From the NCBI RefSeq assembly GCF_000189395.1, contig NZ_AEPB01000001.1, positions 186,001 through 250,000 of the forward strand: 64,000 bases of DNA. The letters run 5' to 3'. Both the position numbers and the translations under genes were made by a program. Positions 8,011 through 16,384 of this stretch are shown piece after piece. The notes below the pieces were generated by a model, which worked only from the letters and a program-made list of their open reading frames with translations, searched no databases and was not told the origin of the DNA. The DNA is from Planococcus donghaensis MPA1U2. Lineage in GTDB: Bacteria > Bacillota > Bacilli > Bacillales_A > Planococcaceae. The number at the start of each line of letters is the position of its first letter. The first letter of the stretch is position 1.

Positions 8011-9168
8011 TCACTCGCCAACCATCCCATCATTGTCATTATCTCGCATATGCGGGTATAACCAATGATCGCTCATAATTGGCATGCTAAAACCGGCTGC
8101 TTTGGCTTCTGCAATCGTTACTTGTCCATTGCCGTTTGTATCCACACTCGAAACATCTTCGTTTGTCGTTGGACTACTGGACTCTGTCGGCTCACTTTGG
8201 GTTAAGCCGAGCGATGCATTTAGTTCATCAGGGTTTATGTTATCAAAAGTATCCACAACTTCGTTCCCCATTATCGTATACGTATATTGATAACTTGAAG
8301 GAATTTGCGTTTCTGTATCTGGGTAAGTGATGATTGCTTCAAAATGGGTCGCGCCACCTGCTTTGCGAATGGCATCTTCCATATAAGCTTGATCACCATG
8401 TCGGTTGAGCGTGCTTTCTTGTGGCGTAATGTTATAAGCATTCGATACCCCACCAAGCGAATCCGCAAGTACGTGTCCTTCATCTAATACGTCACTTTCC
8501 ACACCTGGAACTTTTGCCTCGTCGGAATAATATCGGCCAGACGCTAATACAGGTTCATTATCGTCATCTTGCAAAACGATTTCGTCCGCTACAACCCGTT
8601 CCAATTGGCCGTATTCGTTCGTGAACGCCCAATAGTCGCGGTCGCCAAAGCCAATGTTAACAGCCACGTTAGACTCACGATCGCCAGACAAATCTCCGCC
8701 GTCTACCTCGATTAGCTCATAGCCTGCGAATAAGTCATTGTTTTGTTTTGCTAAAACTTCCTCTTCTGCCTCTTTTTCTTTAGCCAAACGTTCTTCTTCT
8801 TGTTTTTTCGCAAGTTCTTCAGCTTTTTCTTTTTCCTCTTTTTCAGCTAAGAGACGCGCTTCTTCTTTTTGCTTTTCTTCAGCAGCCTGCTTTTCAGCAT
8901 TTTCCTGAGCTAGAAGTTCTTCCTTTTCCTTTTCTGAATCCGCCACTGCAGGCTCACTTTCAACTTCCTCCGTAGTCTCCACTTCTTCGATCGTAAAGCC
9001 CAGGCCAATAACAGAGCCAACCATGATTGCAAATGAAACTCCTGTAGCTAAACCTGCTTTCTTTGTCGTCCATCCCTTTTTAAATAGTGAACTGACCAGT
9101 AGCATCGCGATACTAGCGACTAAAGCCAATAAGGCAACAAACAGTAATAAACCAAAAACGATATCCAT
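8011..9168 (-). CDS. Membrane-tethered DNA/RNA non-specific endonuclease with calcium-binding tail
   Basis: 385 residues in four parts. Residues 1-60 hold two transmembrane segments. Residues 70-145 are a charged coiled coil rich in E, K and A. Residues 150-290 are an endonuclease_NS_2-type domain, with DEGHVLADSLGG supplying the catalytic histidine and NITPQESTLNRHG the metal-binding asparagine. The tail contains an EF-hand-like DTNGNGQVTIAEA and an Excalibur-like SDHWLYPHMRDNDNDGMVGE; the cysteine usual near the Excalibur end is glycine here. The layout suggests a cell-surface nuclease held by a stalk, useful for DNA scavenging or uptake. GGGGGA precedes the ATG. A decayed piece of a similar tail lies at 16185-16285. 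Confidence 0.85.
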   Translation of the reverse strand: MDIVFGLLLFVALLALVASIAMLLVSSLFKKGWTTKKAGLATGVSFAIMVGSVIGLGFTIEEVETTEEVESEPAVADSEKEKEELLAQENAEKQAAEEKQKEEARLLAEKEEKEKAEELAKKQEEERLAKEKEAEEEVLAKQNNDLFAGYELIEVDGGDLSGDRESNVAVNIGFGDRDYWAFTNEYGQLERVVADEIVLQDDDNEPVLASGRYYSDEAKVPGVESDVLDEGHVLADSLGGVSNAYNITPQESTLNRHGDQAYMEDAIRKAGGATHFEAIITYPDTETQIPSSYQYTYTIMGNEVVDTFDNINPDELNASLGLTQSEPTESSSPTTNEDVSSVDTNGNGQVTIAEAKAAGFSMPIMSDHWLYPHMRDNDNDGMVGE

Positions 9169-10051
9169 TTAAAAATCCCCCTATTATCTCTCTACAAAAC
9201 TATCTCTCTGATTTCTAGTCCAAAATATACCATGTAATAAGGAGTGAATGTAAGGAAATAACAATATTTTATTCGGTAATATTTTGATTTGTTGATTAAA
9301 ATATTTAAACGTCTGTATATTTTTCAGTTGTAGGAGGGAGGTCAAGTGGACATCACATAACGAACGACAGATAATAATCGAACCCTTCGTCAACGGTATG
9401 TTTTCGCTGTGAAGGAAAAAAGAGCGGATGAAGCCATTCGAATTGGCGAGGCGTGGATTAGTAAAGAAGGGTTGAAGTAAATTGTTCAGTACGTGAGTAG
9501 TGAATAAAAGAAGACTGCGAAACGTTAACACCAAGGTAGTACCCCTTAAATTTAGGGTTTTAGTTATGTAGCTAATTGGCTGGCGCATATCCGATACTGC
9601 ACCGGGCTCATGCCGGCCATTTTTCGTTTGATGCGTTCATTGTTGAAGTAGGTTATATATTGTTCAATCCACTTCTATATGCTTCTCCCTTTAAGAAGGT
9701 AAGAAGCATATGATTATCACTATTTTCGATTAATCTATATTCACATAAATAAAACCAACTAGAAAGACAGACTGTAAAAGGTTCCTTAAGTATTTCAATT
9801 TCATTTAGTAGATTCTTCTAATAATTTCGTGCTGATTTAAAAATCAATAGTTAAGAAAACTATAAATTTATATACAGAAATTTCAGAAAAATAAATTATA
9901 TATTTATAACTGTATTAAATTGCTATATAATAGGAACAAATACATATATTAGATTATGATTATAGGAGCGTTCAACTTGTTTTTAAAAAAATTGTAAAAT
10001 TATTTTAATATACAATAGGCCAAGCACTATATTATAGAAAGGATGCTTATT
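9169..10051. other. Gene-poor left edge of the defence island
   Basis: Contains a 39-residue open remnant without a start at 9361-9480 (ends ADEAIRIGEAWISKEGLK, family not recognised), the IS3 transposase remnant at 9564-9674, a hairpin at 9678-9710 (TATGCTTCT pairing with AGAAGCATA), the 18-base repeat at 9804-9821 and a weak promoter for the following operon (TTTATA, 17 bases, TATAAT at 9926-9931). Confidence 0.5.
9564..9674 (-). mobile_element. IS3-family transposase OrfB remnant (C-terminus)
   Basis: On the minus strand 36 codons read KWIEQYITYFNNERI followed by KRKMAGMSPVQYR and a stop, the standard C-terminus of IS3-family OrfB (integrase-type DDE transposase). The frame is closed by a stop just upstream, so only this scrap survives. 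It marks the left edge of the restriction island and has the same orientation as the OrfA scrap at 25154. Confidence 0.85.
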
Positions 10052-11590
10052 ATGAGCTTAGCTAATATTGACTTAAATCTGGAGGTATTCAAGAAGTTTG
10101 AGGGTCTTTCTTTTTTGCAGATAGCTAAAGAGGTAGGACTTAATCCAACTTTAATATCTCCTAAAACTTCAGCTGTCAAGGTTCTTAATAAGTTATTAAT
10201 GCAATCGGGGTTTGATGAGAAACAAGCTGCTGATAAATGTAAACCAAAGCAGTTAGTTATAAAAACTATAAAGTTAAATGAAGTGGGAAGTTCTAAAGAG
10301 TCAATGTCTTTCGAACAAGTAAACTTTTTAAAGCTATCTGAAGAAACTTGGGAAACTAGTTATTTAAAAAAGAAGTTTGAAGAAACAATTTTTCTGTTTT
10401 TTGTTTTTCAATATAAAAAACATCTTAATCAAGAATCAATACTCTATTTTAGAGGAGTGAAAATCTGGGAGATGCCTGAAAGTGTTTTAAATAGGGAAGT
10501 TAGACACATGTGGAATCTTACACACCAAATTCTTAACGAGGGTGTAAAACTGGAAGAGAAGCTTCACGGAAAGAAAACAATAACTACAAATAACTTGCCG
10601 GGTATTAGAGACAATCCGGTGGTGCATCTTCGTCCAAAAGCAAAGGACGGCAATGATAAAGTTCAGATACCTGGAGGCCAGTTTATTACAAAGCAAGCAT
10701 ATTGGATTAACGCGAGCTATGCTGCCCATATTGTAAAAGACTTACCACCGTTAAAAACTGCCAGTTTGCAATTTGATTTTGTGAATTCAGAAAAAAATAT
10801 TGAGTTCATCAAAATTAAGAGTCTTCTATTGAAAGAAGTTTATACAATCAATGAATTTCTTGAAATAGCTTTAAAAAATCAAATTGATATTAATGAGATG
10901 GATATTAACGGCGCAAATTTATATGCAATCGGATTTAATGTAATGCCTGGTGTCATAGTATCAGAAAGCATCGGAAATTTTAATGAATATTTGATGGGGC
11001 AAATTTTTAAAGAGAATTATTTTGTTGTTCCAGATTTACCTGTCTTTCGATTGGACCAAGTTAAAAGGAAAATTAATAATCTTGAGAATGCATATCAATT
11101 GATTAATGTAGGAGAAGGAATTTACTTAACAAATAGAGACCTTAGTAAAGGGGGATTGGATAAAGGTACTATCGAAGATTATAAGAAAGCAGTTGTAAAT
11201 TTTATTGGATCAAACAGGTTCTTTACTTTAGATTACTTGACTGAGAAGGGATTTTCACATGAAATGGACGAATATGGATTTGAACCTATATTTTATGAGA
11301 GTATCTTAAAAGGACAAGGTCATCTCAAGTCTATAAAAGTTGAGGAGACAACAGTATTTATACGCACATTCGAAAACATCACTACGGGAAGCTTTGTGAA
11401 ATTTATATTAGAGGAGAAGAAATCTCTAAGTGTGGAAGAATTTATTGTATGTGCAAGAGAACTAAGTGGGGTTCGTTTAAATTATAAAAATGCGATATTG
11501 TTAATAAAGAGTACGAATTATTTTTATTCCGAAGACTTGGAAAAAGTGTTTAGAACAAAGGATTTTTACTACAGTGAAATTTTCAACTAA
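10052..11590 (+). CDS. Sau3AI C-terminal-domain-like DNA-binding protein
   Basis: First gene of a three-gene operon. Start ATG at 10052, eight bases after GAAAGG. Residues 1-235 follow the C-terminal half of Sau3AI, as I recall that family: an N-terminal helical stretch, VIKTIKLNEVGSSKESMSF near residue 69, FRGVKIWEMP, PVVHLRPKAKDG near 188 and TKQAYWINASY near 212. In Sau3AI this half is a MutH-like fold that binds GATC but has lost the catalytic ELK triad; here too the position of ELK reads VIK, so no cleavage is expected from it. The Sau3AI catalytic N-terminal domain is absent. Residues 240-512 are a separate region I do not recognise. Most likely it is a GATC-reading specificity subunit for the two downstream proteins. 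Confidence 0.7.
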   Translation: MSLANIDLNLEVFKKFEGLSFLQIAKEVGLNPTLISPKTSAVKVLNKLLMQSGFDEKQAADKCKPKQLVIKTIKLNEVGSSKESMSFEQVNFLKLSEETWETSYLKKKFEETIFLFFVFQYKKHLNQESILYFRGVKIWEMPESVLNREVRHMWNLTHQILNEGVKLEEKLHGKKTITTNNLPGIRDNPVVHLRPKAKDGNDKVQIPGGQFITKQAYWINASYAAHIVKDLPPLKTASLQFDFVNSEKNIEFIKIKSLLLKEVYTINEFLEIALKNQIDINEMDINGANLYAIGFNVMPGVIVSESIGNFNEYLMGQIFKENYFVVPDLPVFRLDQVKRKINNLENAYQLINVGEGIYLTNRDLSKGGLDKGTIEDYKKAVVNFIGSNRFFTLDYLTEKGFSHEMDEYGFEPIFYESILKGQGHLKSIKVEETTVFIRTFENITTGSFVKFILEEKKSLSVEEFIVCARELSGVRLNYKNAILLIKSTNYFYSEDLEKVFRTKDFYYSEIFN

Positions 11591-11626
11591 GTTGTGAAAT
11601 TTCATTTTAAAAATGGAGGCTAAAAA

Positions 11627-12832
11627 ATGGAGACAAACTTAATAGAATTAATAGAAAAAGATATTACTCTTACTGATGGTACAAGAAATTTGACAGTAAA
11701 AGGTGAAACAAAGAATCACAAAGTATATAAAATTCCATTAGAATATTTATTTTACAATAATCAAAACGGTCGAATTACCACCTGGATTAGTAAATATAAT
11801 AGCGAGAACAATCTATTAAATCTTGATGATATGGAATATTATAATAGTGTTTTACACGGGTTTATTAAGCAAGCAAATGAAAATGCATTCGATAAAACGA
11901 AAATAAACATTAAAATGTTCGGACAAAAAGTAGCTGGTGTAGTGCTGAAAAACGGTAGAATTATTGACGGGAATAGACGATTCACATGCTTGCGTGAAAT
12001 AGCAGCGGAAGGTGAGGACTGTTACTTTAACGCAGTTATATTAGATACAGACGAGGGGATATCGGATAAAGATATTAAAAGGTTGGAGTTGAACCTACAA
12101 CATGCAGAAGAACGGCCTGTAGATTACGATCCAATTGATAATCTCGTAGATATATATAGGGATTTAGAGCAGAATAAGACATTTACTATTTCTGAATATG
12201 TACGGAACGTGAATAAGAAAAAAACTGAAGTTGAGAAGACGTTAAAAAAAGCTATACTGATGGTGGAGTTTCTTGAGTTTATAAATGCTGATGGAAAATA
12301 CTATATAGCACGAGAATTAAATTTGGATGGTCCATTACAGGAAATGGTAGGCATTTTGAACAAAGTAGAAGAAGGTAAGGAGGAGGATGTGAAGAGTGCT
12401 CTATTTACTGCTTTACTTACCTCCCAAACTGGGGATTTAACTAGACGTATTCGTGAAATTGGCAATGAAATTATTAAAACTAAAAATGCGGATAAGTTTA
12501 TTGAAGAATATGAGGAAATAGTCGAAGAAGTATTTGAAGATTTGCAGGGTGAAGAAGAAGTGGACTTGTCTACTGTTAATGAAAAGGTTTCTAAGAATAC
12601 TTCCTTAAAAGAAAAAGGTAACACTATTATCACAAAGAAGATTGATCAAAATCGTCATGAAGCTGTTCGTAACAAACCTATTGTTTTATTAAACAACGCA
12701 TTGGATGCATTGAACGCCATCGATGAAACGGTTGTCTCAAGGATGAATGAAGAGAATAAAGAAGAGTTTGAAGAAGTGTTGAAAAAAATTTACGAAACAC
12801 TAAATGCTTATAGTGAGGAAATAAATGTATAA
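11627..12832 (+). CDS. ParB-like nuclease-domain protein
   Basis: Second gene of the operon; ATGGAGGCTAAAAA precedes its ATG, 36 bases after the upstream stop. The 401-residue product has a ParB/sulfiredoxin-type core centred on KNGRIIDGNRRFTCLREI (about residues 107-125), with a glutamate/arginine-rich helix after it (RLELNLQHAEERPVDYDP). The rest is helical and highly acidic. Such domains occur in partition proteins, DndB-like DNA-modification sensors and phage defence proteins, where they bind nucleotides or DNA. Its stop overlaps the next gene by eight bases. Role in this cassette: unknown; a regulatory or loading factor for the SNF2 motor is plausible. Confidence 0.75.
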   Translation: METNLIELIEKDITLTDGTRNLTVKGETKNHKVYKIPLEYLFYNNQNGRITTWISKYNSENNLLNLDDMEYYNSVLHGFIKQANENAFDKTKINIKMFGQKVAGVVLKNGRIIDGNRRFTCLREIAAEGEDCYFNAVILDTDEGISDKDIKRLELNLQHAEERPVDYDPIDNLVDIYRDLEQNKTFTISEYVRNVNKKKTEVEKTLKKAILMVEFLEFINADGKYYIARELNLDGPLQEMVGILNKVEEGKEEDVKSALFTALLTSQTGDLTRRIREIGNEIIKTKNADKFIEEYEEIVEEVFEDLQGEEEVDLSTVNEKVSKNTSLKEKGNTIITKKIDQNRHEAVRNKPIVLLNNALDALNAIDETVVSRMNEENKEEFEEVLKKIYETLNAYSEEINV

Positions 12833-15380
12833 AACGCTTAATTTAAAGCCCAGCTACTACACTACGACTTCTAATGTACTTAAGGAGTTCTATGAGCCTG
12901 TTCTGACCGAAACTGTAAAGTACGATAGAGTTAGTGGTTATTTTAGCTCAAAAGCCCTCGCTGTTTACAGCAAAGGGCTAGAAGGGTTAGTAAGAAACAA
13001 TGGTCGTTATAGGCTTATAATTTCTGAAGATATAAGTGAAGAAGATTTTGAAATGATTAAAGGTGGATACGACTTAAGGGATAAGTTTACGCGTGGGTTA
13101 ATAGAAAAAATGGAAGCTGAGCTCTCGGTGGACGAAGAAATGAAATTGAATAATCTAGCTTACTTGATATCAAACGGTTATGTCGATATTAAAATCGGTT
13201 TCAAAAGAGGAGGCTTATTTCATTCTAAATTTGGGATTTGCGAAGATTCGGATGGGAATGTCTTGTACTTTACTGGATCTAATAATGAAACTCAAGCAGC
13301 TATAAAACATAATTTTGAATCATTTGACGTCACCACATCTTGGTTATCTTCAGATTTTGATCAACAAAAAATTTCTCAAGCAAAAAATCAATTTGAGAAA
13401 TTGTGGAATGATGAAGTTCAAGAAATGAATATATATATAAAGGATATAAACGAAATCATAAAGCGTAGAATTATGTCATATGATAAAGGAAGACTTATTT
13501 TGGATATTGCCATGCTACAAGAAGATAGTTTAGTTCTGACAATGGAAGATAATCGTCTACTATTGCATGATAATTTAACTTCATATGATATAAATCCAAA
13601 AGATTTTGTCATAGCAAAAAAACTCGTTAAATATTACGATGGAGGATTTCCAAACTTCCGTGAAGATTTAACTTATATAGAGATTCAAAATATAATCTCC
13701 ATTTTAGATAAATATGCTAATAAAAAGGGATTTTCATTTGTGGTTAGCGAAAGGCTTTCCAAATTCATTGATCAGCAAGCTTATTGGATTGAAGAACGCT
13801 CCCAATATGGCTTACTGATTAAAAATAGAAATCCGAAAATCATAAATGACTTCAAAAAATTCGAAACTATTGTTTCTAGAGAATTATACAGACCATTAAG
13901 GGAACAACAGATGTGGAGTGCATTCTATATGCATCAAATGGAAAAAAGTGCGAATTTTTCAGTTCCTGGATCTGGTAAAACCTCAATGATTTATGGAGTC
14001 TTTGCTTATTTGAATGCTCCAGAAATCGATAAAATCGATAAAATTGTAATGATTGGTCCAAAGAACGCATTTTTATCATGGAAATTAGAGTTTGACGAAA
14101 ATTTTGGGGGCAAGAAAGACTTGAAAGTATTGGATATACATCAAGAAGAAGGCGCGGAAGTGCAGATACGTATCAATAGTGGTGATAAAAATGTTATTTT
14201 AATAAACTACGAGTCGCTTGCAAAGTATGAGTCCGCTTTACAGAATATTTTAGATGAACGTACAATGTTGGTTTTCGACGAGGTTCATAAGGTCAAAGGG
14301 ATACAAAGTAAAAGAGCTCAAGTAGCTAAACGAATCTCTGAGAAGCCTCGTTATAAGTTTGTATTGACTGGGACACCTATTCCTAACAGTTATCAAGATA
14401 TTTATAATTTCTTAAATATATTATATGCAGAAGAGTATAAAATGTTTTTCGATTTCCAAATTAATGCTCTTAAGAATCCAAATCAATCTGAAGTTATCCA
14501 AATCAATGAAAAACTTTATCCATTTTTCTGGAGAACAAATAAGAAACAGTTACAAGTGCCTCAGATTAATCCGGATGAAGTCATTAAAGTCCCAGCGACT
14601 GAAGACGAACAAGCTATTATAGATTTATTGTTTGAAAAATATGGCTATTCGCCTTTTGTTTTATATATTCGCTTAATTCAAGCTGCTACTAATCCTGAAT
14701 TATTGTTGAAAGCAATCGATACAATTGAGATGTATGGAGAAGAAGAGGTTAAAGTCAGTGACTGGTACAATAATTTTATAAGCGAGCCAGTAGCTTTTTC
14801 GGAAGAAGAAGTAAGTTTGATTCGTCAAAATCCTACTACATCAAAATATCAGGCAGCTATCAATCTAGCTGAAGAATTAATCGGAGAAAGTAAACAAACT
14901 ATTATTTGGTGTATATTCGTAAATACGATAGACAAAGTATATAGAGATTTGAGTGCACTTGGAATTAAGGCTGCAGTAATTTATGGCAGTACACCCCAAG
15001 AAGAGCGTGACGCAATAATAGGTATGTTTAAAAATAATGAAATCGAAGTACTTATAACAAACCCTCATACCTTAGCCGAGTCAGTTTCTCTTCATAAAAC
15101 CTGTCACGATGCCATATATTTAGAATATTCCTTTAACTTAACGCATATGCTGCAATCTCGAGATCGTATTCATCGTCTAGGATTACCTTCAAATCAATAT
15201 ACGCAGTACTATTATTTTATGTTGGAAGGTCAAGAAGAGAAAAGGAATACAATTGATGAAAAAATCTACATTCGTTTAAAAGAAAAAGAAGAACGAATGC
15301 TTGAGGCAATAGAGGGTGATGTTTTGACACCTGAGCCAACAGACGATATGGATGATATTCTGTCATTATTTAAGCTGTAG
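12825..15380 (+). CDS. PLD-nuclease and SNF2-type helicase fusion
   Basis: Third gene, overlapping the ParB-like gene by eight bases. Residues 1-200 form a phospholipase-D-type nuclease domain with one HKD half-site: HSKFG near 131 and FTGSNNET near 150. Residues 330-850 are an SF2 motor of the SNF2 class: Walker A PGSGKTS near 380, DEVH near 484, FVLTGTPIPNS, and motif VI SRDRIHRLG near 776. Two HKD units are normally needed, so it would dimerise. The pairing of a DNA translocase with a PLD nuclease is typical of restriction-like defence (DISARM and several helicase systems). This combination with ParB-like and Sau3AI-like partners is one I do not know. Confidence 0.85.
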   Translation: MYKTLNLKPSYYTTTSNVLKEFYEPVLTETVKYDRVSGYFSSKALAVYSKGLEGLVRNNGRYRLIISEDISEEDFEMIKGGYDLRDKFTRGLIEKMEAELSVDEEMKLNNLAYLISNGYVDIKIGFKRGGLFHSKFGICEDSDGNVLYFTGSNNETQAAIKHNFESFDVTTSWLSSDFDQQKISQAKNQFEKLWNDEVQEMNIYIKDINEIIKRRIMSYDKGRLILDIAMLQEDSLVLTMEDNRLLLHDNLTSYDINPKDFVIAKKLVKYYDGGFPNFREDLTYIEIQNIISILDKYANKKGFSFVVSERLSKFIDQQAYWIEERSQYGLLIKNRNPKIINDFKKFETIVSRELYRPLREQQMWSAFYMHQMEKSANFSVPGSGKTSMIYGVFAYLNAPEIDKIDKIVMIGPKNAFLSWKLEFDENFGGKKDLKVLDIHQEEGAEVQIRINSGDKNVILINYESLAKYESALQNILDERTMLVFDEVHKVKGIQSKRAQVAKRISEKPRYKFVLTGTPIPNSYQDIYNFLNILYAEEYKMFFDFQINALKNPNQSEVIQINEKLYPFFWRTNKKQLQVPQINPDEVIKVPATEDEQAIIDLLFEKYGYSPFVLYIRLIQAATNPELLLKAIDTIEMYGEEEVKVSDWYNNFISEPVAFSEEEVSLIRQNPTTSKYQAAINLAEELIGESKQTIIWCIFVNTIDKVYRDLSALGIKAAVIYGSTPQEERDAIIGMFKNNEIEVLITNPHTLAESVSLHKTCHDAIYLEYSFNLTHMLQSRDRIHRLGLPSNQYTQYYYFMLEGQEEKRNTIDEKIYIRLKEKEERMLEAIEGDVLTPEPTDDMDDILSLFKL

Positions 15381-15384
15381 AAAA

Positions 15385-15428
15385 ATAAAGATGGGGAAGG
15401 GAATTATAACCCTTTTTCATCTTTTTAA
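15385..15428. terminator. Bidirectional terminator between convergent genes
   Basis: AAAGATGGGGAAGGG pairs imperfectly with CCCTTTTTCATCTTT around AATTATAA. It separates the PLD-SNF2 gene from the oppositely oriented endonuclease gene and overlaps the latter's stop. Confidence 0.65.
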
Positions 15429-16085
15429 TTTATAACCATTTTTCAAATAGGAAATTAGCTTAAGTTTGCTTGGTTTGATAAGGATTTTCCCTAAAGTTCT
15501 GTTGCCTTTCTTATATAGTTTAACCGAAAGTGACTCCGGCTTTTTTAATCCTAAGATTACTAAAGGAGTTGTAAGTTGTACTCTTAAAGGATTTAGATAA
15601 TTGACATACTGTTCATAGGTACCAACAGCATTATCAAATCCACCCGAAGACTTCAATTCTTGGGTAGCACATATGATTACACCGATTCTAGTTTGTATTG
15701 CTTTTTCCACATGGTTCAATTCGCTAGCTATTACTGGTTTCATTAGGTTCCATGCAATAGTACCGCTGTGGTTAAATCCAACTTCAAGAGAAACTGCCTC
15801 TTTTGCAAAATCTAACCGCCAAGATTTATGTGTATATTTCGGGTCGTTGAAAATGTTACTTTCATAATTCCAACCTTTATTGATAAAGCGGTCTTTAATA
15901 AGTGTATTCAGCGCAGATGAGAGACTTTTATTCCGGTGTTGATACGAACGAGTATGTAATTCATAAATATCTTTATCACTGATACTAGTAACAACATCTA
16001 TAATTTCATCCCAAAGTGGTATACAACTTGTATCGTTTTGCATTACCGTTAGACCGTGTCTGTGTGAGTGTATAACATAATCCAT
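15417..16085 (-). CDS. BglII/BstYI-family type II restriction endonuclease
   Basis: A 222-residue protein matching the BglII/BstYI family, whose members cut AGATCT or RGATCY. The core RLDFAKEAVSLEVGFNH, then a run of ISEL-like helix and RIGVIICATQELKSSGGFDN, is characteristic. Putative catalytic residues are Asp92 and Glu101. The third position, Gln in BglII, is Gly103 here, so either another residue serves or activity is reduced. AAAGGAG precedes the ATG. It lies downstream of the GATC-type cytosine methylase on the same strand, but a terminator separates them, so it needs its own promoter in 16086-16365. Its specificity is inferred from family only. Confidence 0.75.
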   Translation of the reverse strand: MDYVIHSHRHGLTVMQNDTSCIPLWDEIIDVVTSISDKDIYELHTRSYQHRNKSLSSALNTLIKDRFINKGWNYESNIFNDPKYTHKSWRLDFAKEAVSLEVGFNHSGTIAWNLMKPVIASELNHVEKAIQTRIGVIICATQELKSSGGFDNAVGTYEQYVNYLNPLRVQLTTPLVILGLKKPESLSVKLYKKGNRTLGKILIKPSKLKLISYLKNGYKLKR

Positions 16086-16184
16086 AACAAATCTCCTTTA
16101 TAATAAACATTTAGTACAGTTCGATTCGGAATTGTGAAGTTTTAAAGGGATGTGTGCAGTGCTTTAATCCAACCCTATGTACGT

Positions 16185-16285
16185 AGCATAATCTTATTAT
16201 CTCACATATGGAGTTATAACCAATAATCATCTATTTTTCGCGTATTTTAACCGCAACCTTCTGATTCCGCTTCTTTAGCCGCTAA
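16185..16285 (-). pseudogene. Decayed Excalibur-type tail fragment
   Basis: On the minus strand the fragment reads DDYWL, stop, LHM, stop, DNKIM, preceded by AKEAESEG. This mirrors SDHWLYPHMRDNDNDGM and AEAKAAG at the end of the endonuclease gene at 8011-9168. The nucleotide match is clear over ATTATCTC and TATAACCAAT. Two stops make it dead. It sits between the restriction enzyme and methylase genes. Confidence 0.6.
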
Positions 16286-16365
16286 TTTATATAAACACTA
16301 GAAATCTCATCACTATTGTTTGAACTGGTTCAATGCTCGTATGTTGGTTTTTAGAAATAAAAAAA

Positions 16366-16384
16366 CTGACATCTAAGATGTCAG
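16366..16384 (-). terminator. Terminator overlapping the methylase stop codon
   Basis: CTGACATCT and AGATGTCAG form an almost loop-less inverted repeat that includes the methylase stop, followed on the minus strand by seven T residues. Confidence 0.75.

Noticed and set aside
9184-9588. 134-residue minus-strand open frame
   Set aside because: No ribosome site and no family pattern; it runs antisense to a coding-like remnant and reads out of frame through the IS3 scrap.
10052-15380. DISARM system
   Set aside because: DrmA/DrmB-type proteins are absent and the ParB-like and Sau3AI-like partners do not belong to DISARM as I know it.
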